From the IMG/VR virus record IMGVR_UViG_3300017765_000086, positions 1-21,283 of that record: a DNA stretch of 21,283 nucleotides; one strand, written 5' to 3'. The position numbers and the translations under genes are program-made. The stretch is from a virus. Shown piece by piece: positions 7,024 through 14,478 of this stretch; the first letter of the stretch is position 1; each line of letters starts with the position of its first letter. The notes below the pieces were generated by a model, which saw nothing but the letters and a program-made list of their open reading frames with translations, did no database searches and was not told the origin of the DNA.

Positions 7024-7453
7024 ACGGTATCATTCTAAAAGAAAGTACAGGAGTGGGCTTGAAAAAAGTACTGCTCTTGTGCTGTCTAAATGCCAGAAGA
7101 TTGTCAGGTATGAACAGCTAAAGATAGAGTGGGAAGACTTACGTTATCGTACTTACACTCCTGACTTTCAGCTAGACAATGGAATACTAATTGAAACCAA
7201 AGGACAATTTGACTCTGAAGATAGGCACAAGCATATAGAAGTTCGTAGACAACATCCTGAATTAGATATTAGATTTGTATTTAGTAATGCTAGATCTAAA
7301 TTATATAAAGGTTCTAAAACTACATATGCACAGTGGTGTGAGAAGAAAGAGTTCTTGTGGGCGAACAGAGTTATACCAGAAGAGTGGCTTAAAGAAGAAG
7401 GGACTGCTACTCGAAAAAGAATAATACCATTAAAGACGGAAAGGAGAGATTAG
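7010..7453 (+). CDS. Endonuclease I, Holliday junction resolvase (T7 gp3-like)
   Basis: Cuts four-way junctions and branched DNA during replication and packaging. The protein aligns through its length with T7 gp3: RSGLE (E18), YTPDF (D52), IETKG (E62, K64), then RHKHIEVRRQHPELDIRFVF and SKLYKGSKTTYAQWCEKK. E18, D52, E62 and K64 correspond to T7 catalytic E20, D55, E65 and K67, so all active-site residues are present. Domain-swapped dimer in the family. ATG 7010 is preferred: it gives 147 aa, close to the 149 aa of T7, and starts right before the basic N-terminus (MKPHRRYHSKRKYRSG); a longer TTG start at 6986 is less likely. Overlaps the previous gene by 14 bases. Confidence 0.96.
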   Translation: MKPHRRYHSKRKYRSGLEKSTALVLSKCQKIVRYEQLKIEWEDLRYRTYTPDFQLDNGILIETKGQFDSEDRHKHIEVRRQHPELDIRFVFSNARSKLYKGSKTTYAQWCEKKEFLWANRVIPEEWLKEEGTATRKRIIPLKTERRD

Positions 7454-7454
7454 T

Positions 7455-7802
7455 ATGCCATATGAATTAGAAGAAGATGAAGTTGCTTTTATTATAAAAC
7501 CTACAAGCAATGATAATCTAGATGATTGGGATGGTAGTGTAGCTACAGGAGTAGCAGTAGGTGACAACTTCTGTTACTCTACAGATGTACTTCAAGATTT
7601 AATTTATGTTGCTACCTTATGCAGTGCTTTCTTAGACTTAATGGAAAAGGATGGAGAGTTGATGGACAGAGTTAATGATCATAGAAATCAACTGTTACTT
7701 CAAGAAGCAAATAAACTTATCAATAAAGATAAAACTGTACAAAGACGTAATGGTGAGATAATAAACTTCAACGCTTACACAAAAACGAAAGGTAACGCAT
7801 GA
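7455..7802 (+). CDS. Acidic hypothetical protein, 115 aa
   Basis: ATG 7455 follows AAGGAGA (7441-7447), one base after the endonuclease stop. The first half is acidic and looks beta-like (EEDEVAFIIKP, DDWDGSVATGVAVG); the second half has a helix (LQDLIYVATLCSAFLDLMEKDGELMDRVNDHRNQLLLQEAN) that is amphipathic rather than membrane-spanning, then a basic, asparagine-rich tail. No motif recognised. Its stop overlaps the start of the DUF3310 gene (ATGA at 7799-7802). Confidence 0.8.
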   Translation: MPYELEEDEVAFIIKPTSNDNLDDWDGSVATGVAVGDNFCYSTDVLQDLIYVATLCSAFLDLMEKDGELMDRVNDHRNQLLLQEANKLINKDKTVQRRNGEIINFNAYTKTKGNA

Positions 7803-8032
7803 CTGAATTTGATCCTGTAGATCGTCCTGCTCATTACAATATGGGAGGTATAGAGTGTATTGATTATATCAGGCAGGTGGTAGGCTTAGATGGTTTTATT
7901 GCGTACTGTCATGGTAACATGATTAAGTATCAGCACCGCTATGCCTATAAGCAAAAACCTGCTGAAGATATGAAGAAGGCTGCATGGTACTTGAATAAAA
8001 TGAATGAGGCTCTGGCGGAGAAGCACAGATGA
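7799..8032 (+). CDS. DUF3310 family protein
   Basis: 77-aa protein with the whole DUF3310 signature: DRPAHYNMGGIECIDYIRQV near the start, then YCHGNMIKYQHRY (about 37-49), and a terminal KKAAWYLNKM helix. The family is common in phages and is sometimes labelled a nucleotide kinase, which the sequence does not support since no P-loop is present. It is flanked by overlapping starts on both sides (ATGA at 7799 and at 8029) and lies one gene from MazG, a neighbourhood often seen for this family, hinting at a nucleotide-related role. Confidence 0.92.
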   Translation: MTEFDPVDRPAHYNMGGIECIDYIRQVVGLDGFIAYCHGNMIKYQHRYAYKQKPAEDMKKAAWYLNKMNEALAEKHR

Positions 8033-8205
8033 AAGTTAAAACTTTTAGTGTAACTTTTATACTTCAGATAGATGAAGATAATAATATACTAGGATCATAT
8101 GATGACGCACACACAGAAGACATTAGTGATCTTGTAAGAAATACATTCTATGATATAGATGATGTTGCAATACATAACATTTTAATAAAGGAAAGATATA
8201 CATGA
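8029..8205 (+). CDS. Small acidic hypothetical protein, 58 aa
   Basis: A 58-codon frame from ATG 8029 (overlapping the DUF3310 stop as ATGA) to TGA 8205 (overlapping the MazG start as ATGA). It fills the only space between these two genes, and both junctions are textbook coupled overlaps, which is the main support. The product is a beta strand (KVKTFSVTFILQI), an acidic loop (DEDNN, SYDDAHTED), a helix (SDLVRNTFYDI) and a second strand (AIHNILIKERY), a plausible small alpha/beta fold. Similar short phage proteins with a KxFxVxFxxxID start exist, but no function is known. Confidence 0.75.
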   Translation: MKVKTFSVTFILQIDEDNNILGSYDDAHTEDISDLVRNTFYDIDDVAIHNILIKERYT

Positions 8206-8573
8206 AGCCAGACTATGATCCCTACTATGATATATTTAATGAGGATGGTACGCCAAAGAATGATCTTGCTGCTTACAGCCAATGGGTAGAAGGTAAGATA
8301 TTAACTAAAGGACAGACACGACAAATAGAAAACACTCTTGGTCTTGTGGGAGAAGCTGGAGAGATAGCAGAAAAGTTAAAGAAAAGTTTTAGGGATGGGG
8401 CTGTACTAGATGATAGAGGTATGCTAAAAGAGTTAGGAGATGTTTTATTTTATGTTGCTGCTTTGTCTAACTTTTATGGATCTAGCCTACAAACAGTAGC
8501 TGAAATGAATATAGAAAAATTAGATAGTCGTCAAGAGCGTGGCGTATTACAAGGATCAGGGGATAACAGATGA
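8202..8573 (+). CDS. MazG-like nucleotide pyrophosphohydrolase
   Basis: 123-aa all-helical NTP pyrophosphohydrolase of the MazG/dUTPase type. The metal-binding set is visible: E51xxE54 in GLVGEAGEIAE and E77xxD80 in LKELGDVLFYVA, with KKSFRDG between. Such enzymes hydrolyse NTPs or dNTPs to the monophosphate plus PPi; in marine phages they are proposed to adjust host (p)ppGpp or nucleotide pools, but the substrate cannot be read here. Start ATG 8202 is coupled to the previous gene and the stop overlaps the RNR start (ATGA 8570-8573), consistent with joint action on the nucleotide pool. Confidence 0.9.
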   Translation: MKPDYDPYYDIFNEDGTPKNDLAAYSQWVEGKILTKGQTRQIENTLGLVGEAGEIAEKLKKSFRDGAVLDDRGMLKELGDVLFYVAALSNFYGSSLQTVAEMNIEKLDSRQERGVLQGSGDNR

Positions 8574-10471
8574 GTAATTCATTACCTACGGACTACCAAA
8601 CGTTTATACATAAGTCACGCTATGCACGTTGGCTAGATAAAGAGAAACGTCGAGAGACATGGGAAGAAACTGTATCACGTTACATGGACAACGTTGTACG
8701 TCCTGTAGCTGGGAATGATACCTACATTAAAGACATAGAGCAAGCTATCTTAGGTCTTGAGGTGATGCCATCTATGCGAAGCTTGATGACTGCTGGTCCT
8801 GCTGCAACACGAGATAACATTTCTATGTACAACTGTTCATACATAGCCGTAGATAGCATTGTAGCTTTTGATGAGGCAATGCATGTGCTTATGTGTGGAA
8901 CAGGGGTAGGCTTCTCAGTAGAAAGACAGTACGTCCAGAAGCTACCAGACGTACCTGTGTTGTTTGATAGTGAGACTAACATCGTAGTCAAAGACAGTAA
9001 GGAAGGATGGTCTAAAGCCTTACGTCAACTTATTGCTCTCCTGTACAGTGGAGAAATACCTACGTGGGATATTAGCAGGATACGTCCTGCAGGTGCTAGA
9101 CTTAAGACATTTGGTGGTAGAGCTAGTGGTCCTGCGCCTCTAGTAGATCTATTTAACTTTGTAGTTAAAACATTTAAAGATGCACAAGTGCGGCGTTTGT
9201 CTAGCATAGAGTGTCACGACATAATGTGTAAGATAGGAGAAGTCGTAGTCGTGGGTGGTGTAAGACGCAGTGCTATGATCAGTTTGTCAAATCTATCTGA
9301 TGATCGTATGCGTCACGCTAAGTCAGGTAACTGGTGGGAGAACGAACCACAACGTGCTCTAGCTAACAACTCAGTTGCATACGGTGAGAAGCCGGACAGT
9401 TTGTCTTTCATGCGTGAGTGGATGGCTTTGGTTGAGTCAGGCTCAGGTGAGCGTGGTATCTTCAACCGTGAAGCAGCTAAGAAACAAGCAGCCAAGAATG
9501 GTAGGCGTGATCCTGACCATGAGTTTGGAACTAATCCTTGCAGTGAGATAATTCTACGCAGTGGGCAAGTGTGTAACTTAACAGAGGTAGTAGTACGTGC
9601 AACAGATAATCTTCAAGACCTTGAAAAGAAAGTTCGTTTTGCTACGATCTTGGGTACAGTACAATCTACCTACACCAAGTTCCCATACTTGCGAAAACTG
9701 TGGGTGCGAAATACAGAAGAAGAACGCCTGTTGGGTGTGTCACTCACAGGGATAATGGATAACCCTTTACTTACTAAAGCTAACGCTGGATTGGAGAAAA
9801 CTCTTGAGCACTTACGTTCTATTGCTGTCGCTACTAATGCTGAGTGGGCTGAACGGCTTGGCATCCCTACTTCTACTGCTATCAGTTGTGTCAAACCGTC
9901 TGGAACCGTATCACAACTGGTGTCGTCTAGCAGTGGGATTCACTCTCGTCATTCCCCCTACTATATTCGTACTGTCAGGGGTGATGTTAAAGACCCTCTA
10001 ACTCAGTTTATGAAAGAACAAGGTATACCTAATGAGCCTTGTGTAATGAAGCCTGACACAACTGTAGTGTTTAGCTTTCCTCAGAAATCTCCAGAGGGTG
10101 CTGTATGTACAAAAGATACTACAGCTATTCAACAGCTAGAGATGTGGTTATCTTATCAGAGACATTGGTGTGAGCACAAACCTAGTGTAACCATCAACGT
10201 TAGATCTGATGAGTGGTTTGAAGTGGGTGCATTCGTGTATAAACACTTTGATGAAATGAGTGGTGTTTCTTTCTTGCCATTCAATGAGCATACCTATCAA
10301 CAAGCACCTTATCAGGATTGTAGTGAAGAAGAATACAAAACACTACTGTCAAGTATGCCTGATAAAATTGATTGGGATAGTCTTGCTGACTATGAGAAAG
10401 AAGATAATACAGCAGGTAGTCAGACACTAGCGTGTTCTGGTGATAGCTGTGAAATTGTAGACTTAACTTAA
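8570..10471 (+). CDS. Adenosylcobalamin-dependent (class II) ribonucleotide reductase
   Basis: 633-aa monomeric class II reductase, like Lactobacillus leichmannii RTPR, converting ribonucleotides to deoxyribonucleotides with a B12 cofactor, so no small subunit is needed and none is encoded. The reducing cysteine pair is C89 (SMYNCSYIA) and C335 (QVCNLTEV); the radical loop is N322-P-C324-S-E326; the 11-residue distance from C324 to C335 equals that of C408-C419 in the Lactobacillus enzyme. VVGGVRRSAMISLS (228-240) and CVKPSGTVS (440-448) bind substrate and phosphate. The C-terminal shuttle cysteines are C622 and C627. It is shorter than the 739-aa bacterial model. Coupled to MazG by ATGA. Use of B12 ties phage replication to host cobalamin supply. 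Confidence 0.95.
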   Translation: MSNSLPTDYQTFIHKSRYARWLDKEKRRETWEETVSRYMDNVVRPVAGNDTYIKDIEQAILGLEVMPSMRSLMTAGPAATRDNISMYNCSYIAVDSIVAFDEAMHVLMCGTGVGFSVERQYVQKLPDVPVLFDSETNIVVKDSKEGWSKALRQLIALLYSGEIPTWDISRIRPAGARLKTFGGRASGPAPLVDLFNFVVKTFKDAQVRRLSSIECHDIMCKIGEVVVVGGVRRSAMISLSNLSDDRMRHAKSGNWWENEPQRALANNSVAYGEKPDSLSFMREWMALVESGSGERGIFNREAAKKQAAKNGRRDPDHEFGTNPCSEIILRSGQVCNLTEVVVRATDNLQDLEKKVRFATILGTVQSTYTKFPYLRKLWVRNTEEERLLGVSLTGIMDNPLLTKANAGLEKTLEHLRSIAVATNAEWAERLGIPTSTAISCVKPSGTVSQLVSSSSGIHSRHSPYYIRTVRGDVKDPLTQFMKEQGIPNEPCVMKPDTTVVFSFPQKSPEGAVCTKDTTAIQQLEMWLSYQRHWCEHKPSVTINVRSDEWFEVGAFVYKHFDEMSGVSFLPFNEHTYQQAPYQDCSEEEYKTLLSSMPDKIDWDSLADYEKEDNTAGSQTLACSGDSCEIVDLT

Positions 10472-10481
10472 AGGAAATAAT

Positions 10482-10592
10482 ATGGTAGAAACATTAGTCG
10501 TAGTATCTTTAAAAATGTTTGTAGCTTTAGGTGTTACATCAAACACTGTAGATTATATCACTACATTATTTGTAACTATGCCACCAGTATAA
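10482..10592 (+). CDS. Putative single-TM miniprotein, 36 aa
   Basis: A 36-codon frame at ATG 10482 with AAGGAAA (10471-10477) directly upstream and stop at 10590-10592. Nearly the whole product is hydrophobic (LVVVSLKMFVALGV, then ITTLFVTMPPV), with one acidic residue at each end of the first stretch, suggesting a short membrane-inserting peptide. It fills the gap between RNR and the last early gene. Shortness makes it uncertain. A small holin-like or membrane-effector role is conceivable but not supported by any motif. Confidence 0.5.
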   Translation: MVETLVVVSLKMFVALGVTSNTVDYITTLFVTMPPV

Positions 10593-10610
10593 TAGGTAGG
10601 TAAAAGCATT

Positions 10611-10814
10611 GTGAAACTAGAACAAGAAGCACAAGATCACATAGATAAAAAGAGGCAGGTGTTTGAAGAAGGACTTAAAGATCACTTCACATGGGTTGAG
10701 GAGTTCTTAGATAATAATCTTTGGGTTACAACGGAGCTAGATGTAGTTAAACAGAACCTTACTACTGCGCTGTTGTGGGCAAGACGCTCTGCAGATACGC
10801 ATGGTATTAAATAA
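10611..10814 (+). CDS. Small all-helical protein, 67 aa
   Basis: GTG 10611, about ten bases after AGGTAGG (10594-10600), the last gene of the rightward block. The product is two charged helices (EQEAQDHIDKKRQVFEEGLKD and then TELDVVKQNLTTALLWARRSADTHGIK). The second helix, with L-x-x-A-L-x-W-A-x-R-x-A, vaguely resembles the hairpin of phage Acb2/Tad1-type cyclic-nucleotide sponges, but the match is weak and the protein is shorter. Otherwise unrecognised. The terminator starts ten bases after its stop. Confidence 0.7.
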   Translation: MKLEQEAQDHIDKKRQVFEEGLKDHFTWVEEFLDNNLWVTTELDVVKQNLTTALLWARRSADTHGIK

Positions 10815-10823
10815 AACTACGGA

Positions 10824-10852
10824 GGGGCAGCTTAGTGTTGCCCCTTCTTTTA
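10824..10852 (+). terminator. Intrinsic terminator of the rightward early operon
   Basis: Stem GGGGCA (10824-10829) pairs with TGCCCC (10839-10844) around a nine-base loop and is followed by TTCTTTTATT (10845 on). This is a standard Rho-independent terminator for plus-strand transcription. It lies in the 35-base space between convergent genes; its T run overlaps the stop codon (10850-10852) of the minus-strand 1206-aa gene. The hairpin read from the minus strand lacks an immediate U run (UCCGUAGUUUU follows), so leftward termination would be weaker. Confidence 0.85.
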
Positions 10853-13800
10853 TTGCGACATTTTCACAGCATTTTCTACATCTTCTCTAGTCATCTGTAT
10901 GTACAATACTAAGAAGTCTAATTGATTCTCATCTAAGTCTGTAATTTCCATGTCTAAGTCTAGCTTTATTAATGCTTTTTCTACATCAACTTTAGAGACA
11001 CCACTACCTCTCTTACTTAAGTTGTAAAGCTTAAGAGTCTTAGTATCTTCTGGATCAATACTATTCTCAAGTATATCCATAGTAGTATCTTTGGAACGCT
11101 TAAGAACATCGTTAAGCATAGCAGTACGTGTCTCTGTGTTACCATCTCTCCATGCAGGAGTGTTTATAGTACGCTCAGCATTAGCCTCTAAGAACGTAAC
11201 TACATATTTGTTGATGTCATTCTGTACTTCAGGAATAAAAGACTTGATGTTAGTACGCCACTGAGGTTTACCTACTTCATTAAACATACGTTGAATAGAG
11301 GTCTGACCCGGAACCTCACGATAACCAAAGATCCTACCTATAGGAGCCATTGCAGGGGTATCAGTTAGAGCACTAAACCTTTCTGGTGCTAACTCCTTCC
11401 CTGCTAATACAGTAAAGATTTGATCTACATAACGAGTTGACTTGTTTACAAACTCTGAGCCTTGCTTACGATCAATAGGTGTGAAGTCTTCGCCTCTGCT
11501 TAGGGCAATGATCTGATTGACAGGATCAAGGGGTCTTGAGTAAGCACTGAGATACATAGATCCAGTGTCTTGTACAACTTTAATTAAACCATCTCTAACT
11601 GCAACGTCCTCTCCTGTTGCAATATCTGCAAACAAATCATAAGACATTTTAGCTGTGTCACCTAGCTGTCGTGTAAGATTTTTAGGACCAAATACAGTTA
11701 CAACTTCTCTCCACATCTCAGGCGGCACTACTCCATCCTTAACGACATGAGCACCTAAACGTCCCATAGCTTTGTAGTAGCTGTAAGGAAAGTCATACAT
11801 ACGGTTACGTATTGCACCATCTGGGCCACGCTCATCAAATAAAGCTAAGCCTTCTTCCATGTTCTTCATCTCACGAGCAGTTACAACTCCAATAAAAGAG
11901 ACACCGACTGCTGACTTAGTAAGCAACTCTAAAGGGTCACGGCTAGTACCAGCTACATACTTATGTACTAAGCTTATACCTGTATGATCAAACATATGAC
12001 CTAATGTATTGTTAAAGAACTGCCCAAAGGGAACCATTGCACCAAACACAGGAACCTTACGTAAGTCTTCTATAAATCTAGCAGCAAGTGTTAGTGCACC
12101 CTCTGCACCTGTCTTACGATCTCCTCCATAAGACTTTGCGTACACGTTACGTAGTGCATCTTCAACAGCTACAGCTTGTATTCTAACGTAGTCATCTCCC
12201 TTCATTGATTTATATAGGTTAGGATCTTGTAAGAAATCTGTGTAGCTCATGCCGTAATTTATACGTATCTGTTTGTCTAAGGCATACATAAACTCTTGTG
12301 ACTTAGTAAACAAATCCTGTGCCTTAACACCATACACAGTCTGAGCAAAGTCCATAACTTTCTCCCAAGCACCGGGATTAGTAGTATCTTCTAACTTAAA
12401 TCCTAAGTTTTTGTATACATCATCAAGCTCAATTCCTCCTGACATGTAGCGGAATAATTCTCTTTGCGATTTAGGATTGGCTGCAAGAAAAGAAAATGCT
12501 GCTTGGCGTGTAGCATAGGGACTTACTAAGTTTGTAACTTTCTGACGTTGAAGGGTAAACATAAGCTTTGATTTGTTAGCAAACTCTGTTGCTTTAGTAG
12601 TACGTCCAATAGCCATCTCACCTAGTGCACGACCTCCGTACAACGCACCTCTTATAGTATCTGCTACAGATTGCATAGCTGTGGCGTTAGACCAACCAAC
12701 AATGTTTAGTGCAGTTGTACCGGGGTGTGTAATTAACATACGAATTAAGTTCTGCTGCATTGTAGCAGCACCTTCTTTTACTGTAGCCCTTGCTGCCTCT
12801 ACAGCTGTAGGAGTAGGCGCATCAAGGGTTTCTTCTACAAGTTCATTGTATTTTTCTGCAGCTGTCTGCCCTTTGGACAATTTTAAGTCTTGTTTAAGTT
12901 TAGAAAGTATATGACCTTGACGGCCCCATTCACTAGATAAACTAGAAAGAATGTTTAACCCACCTACCAAGCTTGCAGGTTTTCCATTAGGGTTAAACTC
13001 AGGAAGTTTCTGCATGGTAGACTTATATAAAGAATTAACTTCAGCTTTAGCTTCTTTAGGTAGGGCTTTAATAGTCTCTGTTACAAAGTCTGTAAAGTTT
13101 TTAAATGTATCATCTTCATTAGATAACTTAATACCAAAGTCATCAAAGATATTCTTTAGTCCTTTAAATACATCATCTCCATCGTTTACTCCATGAAAGA
13201 ACGCACCTAGTAACTCATCTCTGCGTGGATCAGATGATCCATCTGTAGTACGCCTAAGCTTATCTCCTCTGTTTACTTTAGCTGCCCACCTAGCTGCAGC
13301 AGTACTACTTTTATTTAGTGCTTTAGTAAATTCACTAAAGTTCATATTCTTGATAGCTTCTTTATTACTCTTCTTACGAGCTTCTTTTGCTAAAGCATCT
13401 ACTGCTGCTTCAGTTGCAATGGCATTATCATGAGCTTGCATAAATAGAGGTAGAGTTGCTTCACTGTGAGGTGCCTTGTTAAGTAAGCTAAGACCATAGG
13501 CTAGTGACCCACCAAATACCCCTGTAACACCAGTAAGAGCACCTTGTAGTACGCTGTAGTTATCTTGTACATTAGCTTGCATTTGAGCTTTTTGATACAC
13601 AGTATCTACAGTAACAGCAGCAGCACTATCAAAAGCAGCTGTTGCTATTATTTCTTTGCGTGTCATTGCCTTAAGGCTTTCTTTAAAGGCACCTTCTGCA
13701 ACACCTTCAACAGCCTCACCCTTAAGGATCTGACCTATTACTCTTTGCTCAATCTGATTAGCTTGTGTCTGCATAGCTTTAGTAAGCGTACCTTTTGCTG

Positions 13801-14470
13801 CTTTCTTACCTAGCGATTCAGTGACAAGTTTCTTAACTGTTTCTTTTGCAAGACCTGCTGCAACTTTTGTAGCACCGCCTGTAATAAGTTTACCAAAACC
13901 TAAAGATACTAAGTTAATAGGGTCTACAACAAGAGCACGCCCGTAGTCGTACACAGCGTCAGCCTTTTGAGCAAGCGTGTACTCCTCAGAGAAAGCACCC
14001 TTCATGTTATCAAAAAGTTTATATGCTTGACCTGCTGCTATCTTCTTAGTCTCATCATCTGTACTAAGATAGGCTAACTCTGTGCCTGTAGTTACAGATT
14101 GACCAAAGTTAAACTTACGCATGTGGTTGACGAATGAATCCACAATCTTCTGACGCCCATGCCTAGCCTCTTGCATACCAAAACGTTGATCCATGTACTG
14201 TCCAACTACAGCGAAGTTGTTGTCAGTCATTAGGTCATTGATAGTTTGAGCATCAGGTAATGATTGTAATGTCTGTCGTGTAGCAGTAGCTTTGTCGGTA
14301 GGCTCAGCAGTTACAGAATCTTCAAGTTGATCAAAAGTTTTTAGAGTGTAAGGCTTTGCCTCTTCAACAGTTTCAAGTTGATCAAAAGTTTTTAGAGTGT
14401 AAGGTTTTACCTCTTCAACAGTTTCTTTTTCATCAAGATCTCGAAATGTTTTAAGTGTATAATTAGCCAT
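10850..14470 (-). CDS. Very large virion protein, probable DNA-ejection (internal) protein, 1206 aa
   Basis: Last gene of the leftward structural block. Three N-terminal repeats contain YTLKTF (residues 4-9, 24-29, 41-46), the last two with DQLE and nearly identical DNA. The body is Ala/Gly/Lys-rich and helical, with several weakly hydrophobic, glycine-containing stretches (about 180-215 NLVSLGFGKLITGG; about 310-335 GALTGVTGVFGGSLAYG; about 575-595 MLITHPGTTALNIVGW; about 840-855) that could insert into membranes. No lysozyme or transglycosylase motif. Size, composition and location as the last gene of a structural operon fit the internal proteins that podoviruses eject into the host envelope ahead of DNA (functional counterpart of T7 gp16); this is inference. 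ATG 14470 lies eight bases after the upstream stop, with AGGA inside the upstream coda. Confidence 0.9.
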   Translation of the reverse strand: MANYTLKTFRDLDEKETVEEVKPYTLKTFDQLETVEEAKPYTLKTFDQLEDSVTAEPTDKATATRQTLQSLPDAQTINDLMTDNNFAVVGQYMDQRFGMQEARHGRQKIVDSFVNHMRKFNFGQSVTTGTELAYLSTDDETKKIAAGQAYKLFDNMKGAFSEEYTLAQKADAVYDYGRALVVDPINLVSLGFGKLITGGATKVAAGLAKETVKKLVTESLGKKAAKGTLTKAMQTQANQIEQRVIGQILKGEAVEGVAEGAFKESLKAMTRKEIIATAAFDSAAAVTVDTVYQKAQMQANVQDNYSVLQGALTGVTGVFGGSLAYGLSLLNKAPHSEATLPLFMQAHDNAIATEAAVDALAKEARKKSNKEAIKNMNFSEFTKALNKSSTAAARWAAKVNRGDKLRRTTDGSSDPRRDELLGAFFHGVNDGDDVFKGLKNIFDDFGIKLSNEDDTFKNFTDFVTETIKALPKEAKAEVNSLYKSTMQKLPEFNPNGKPASLVGGLNILSSLSSEWGRQGHILSKLKQDLKLSKGQTAAEKYNELVEETLDAPTPTAVEAARATVKEGAATMQQNLIRMLITHPGTTALNIVGWSNATAMQSVADTIRGALYGGRALGEMAIGRTTKATEFANKSKLMFTLQRQKVTNLVSPYATRQAAFSFLAANPKSQRELFRYMSGGIELDDVYKNLGFKLEDTTNPGAWEKVMDFAQTVYGVKAQDLFTKSQEFMYALDKQIRINYGMSYTDFLQDPNLYKSMKGDDYVRIQAVAVEDALRNVYAKSYGGDRKTGAEGALTLAARFIEDLRKVPVFGAMVPFGQFFNNTLGHMFDHTGISLVHKYVAGTSRDPLELLTKSAVGVSFIGVVTAREMKNMEEGLALFDERGPDGAIRNRMYDFPYSYYKAMGRLGAHVVKDGVVPPEMWREVVTVFGPKNLTRQLGDTAKMSYDLFADIATGEDVAVRDGLIKVVQDTGSMYLSAYSRPLDPVNQIIALSRGEDFTPIDRKQGSEFVNKSTRYVDQIFTVLAGKELAPERFSALTDTPAMAPIGRIFGYREVPGQTSIQRMFNEVGKPQWRTNIKSFIPEVQNDINKYVVTFLEANAERTINTPAWRDGNTETRTAMLNDVLKRSKDTTMDILENSIDPEDTKTLKLYNLSKRGSGVSKVDVEKALIKLDLDMEITDLDENQLDFLVLYIQMTREDVENAVKMSQ
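14321..14461 (-). repeat. Tandem YTLKTF repeats in the 5' end of the 1206-aa gene
   Basis: Two copies of a 33-base stretch are identical at 14321-14353 and 14372-14404, a period of 51 bases (17 codons, Y-T-L-K-T-F-D-Q-L-E-T-V-E-E-A-K-P). A third, diverged copy (YTLKTFRDLDE) opens the protein at residues 4-14. The near-perfect DNA identity points to a recent in-frame duplication. Confidence 0.9.
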
Positions 14471-14478
14471 TAGTTTTA

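Noticed and set aside
12573-13196. Plus-strand frames within the 1206-aa gene
   Set aside because: Antisense shadows with serine/leucine-rich composition produced by reading A+T-rich lysine/alanine codons backwards; no ribosome sites.
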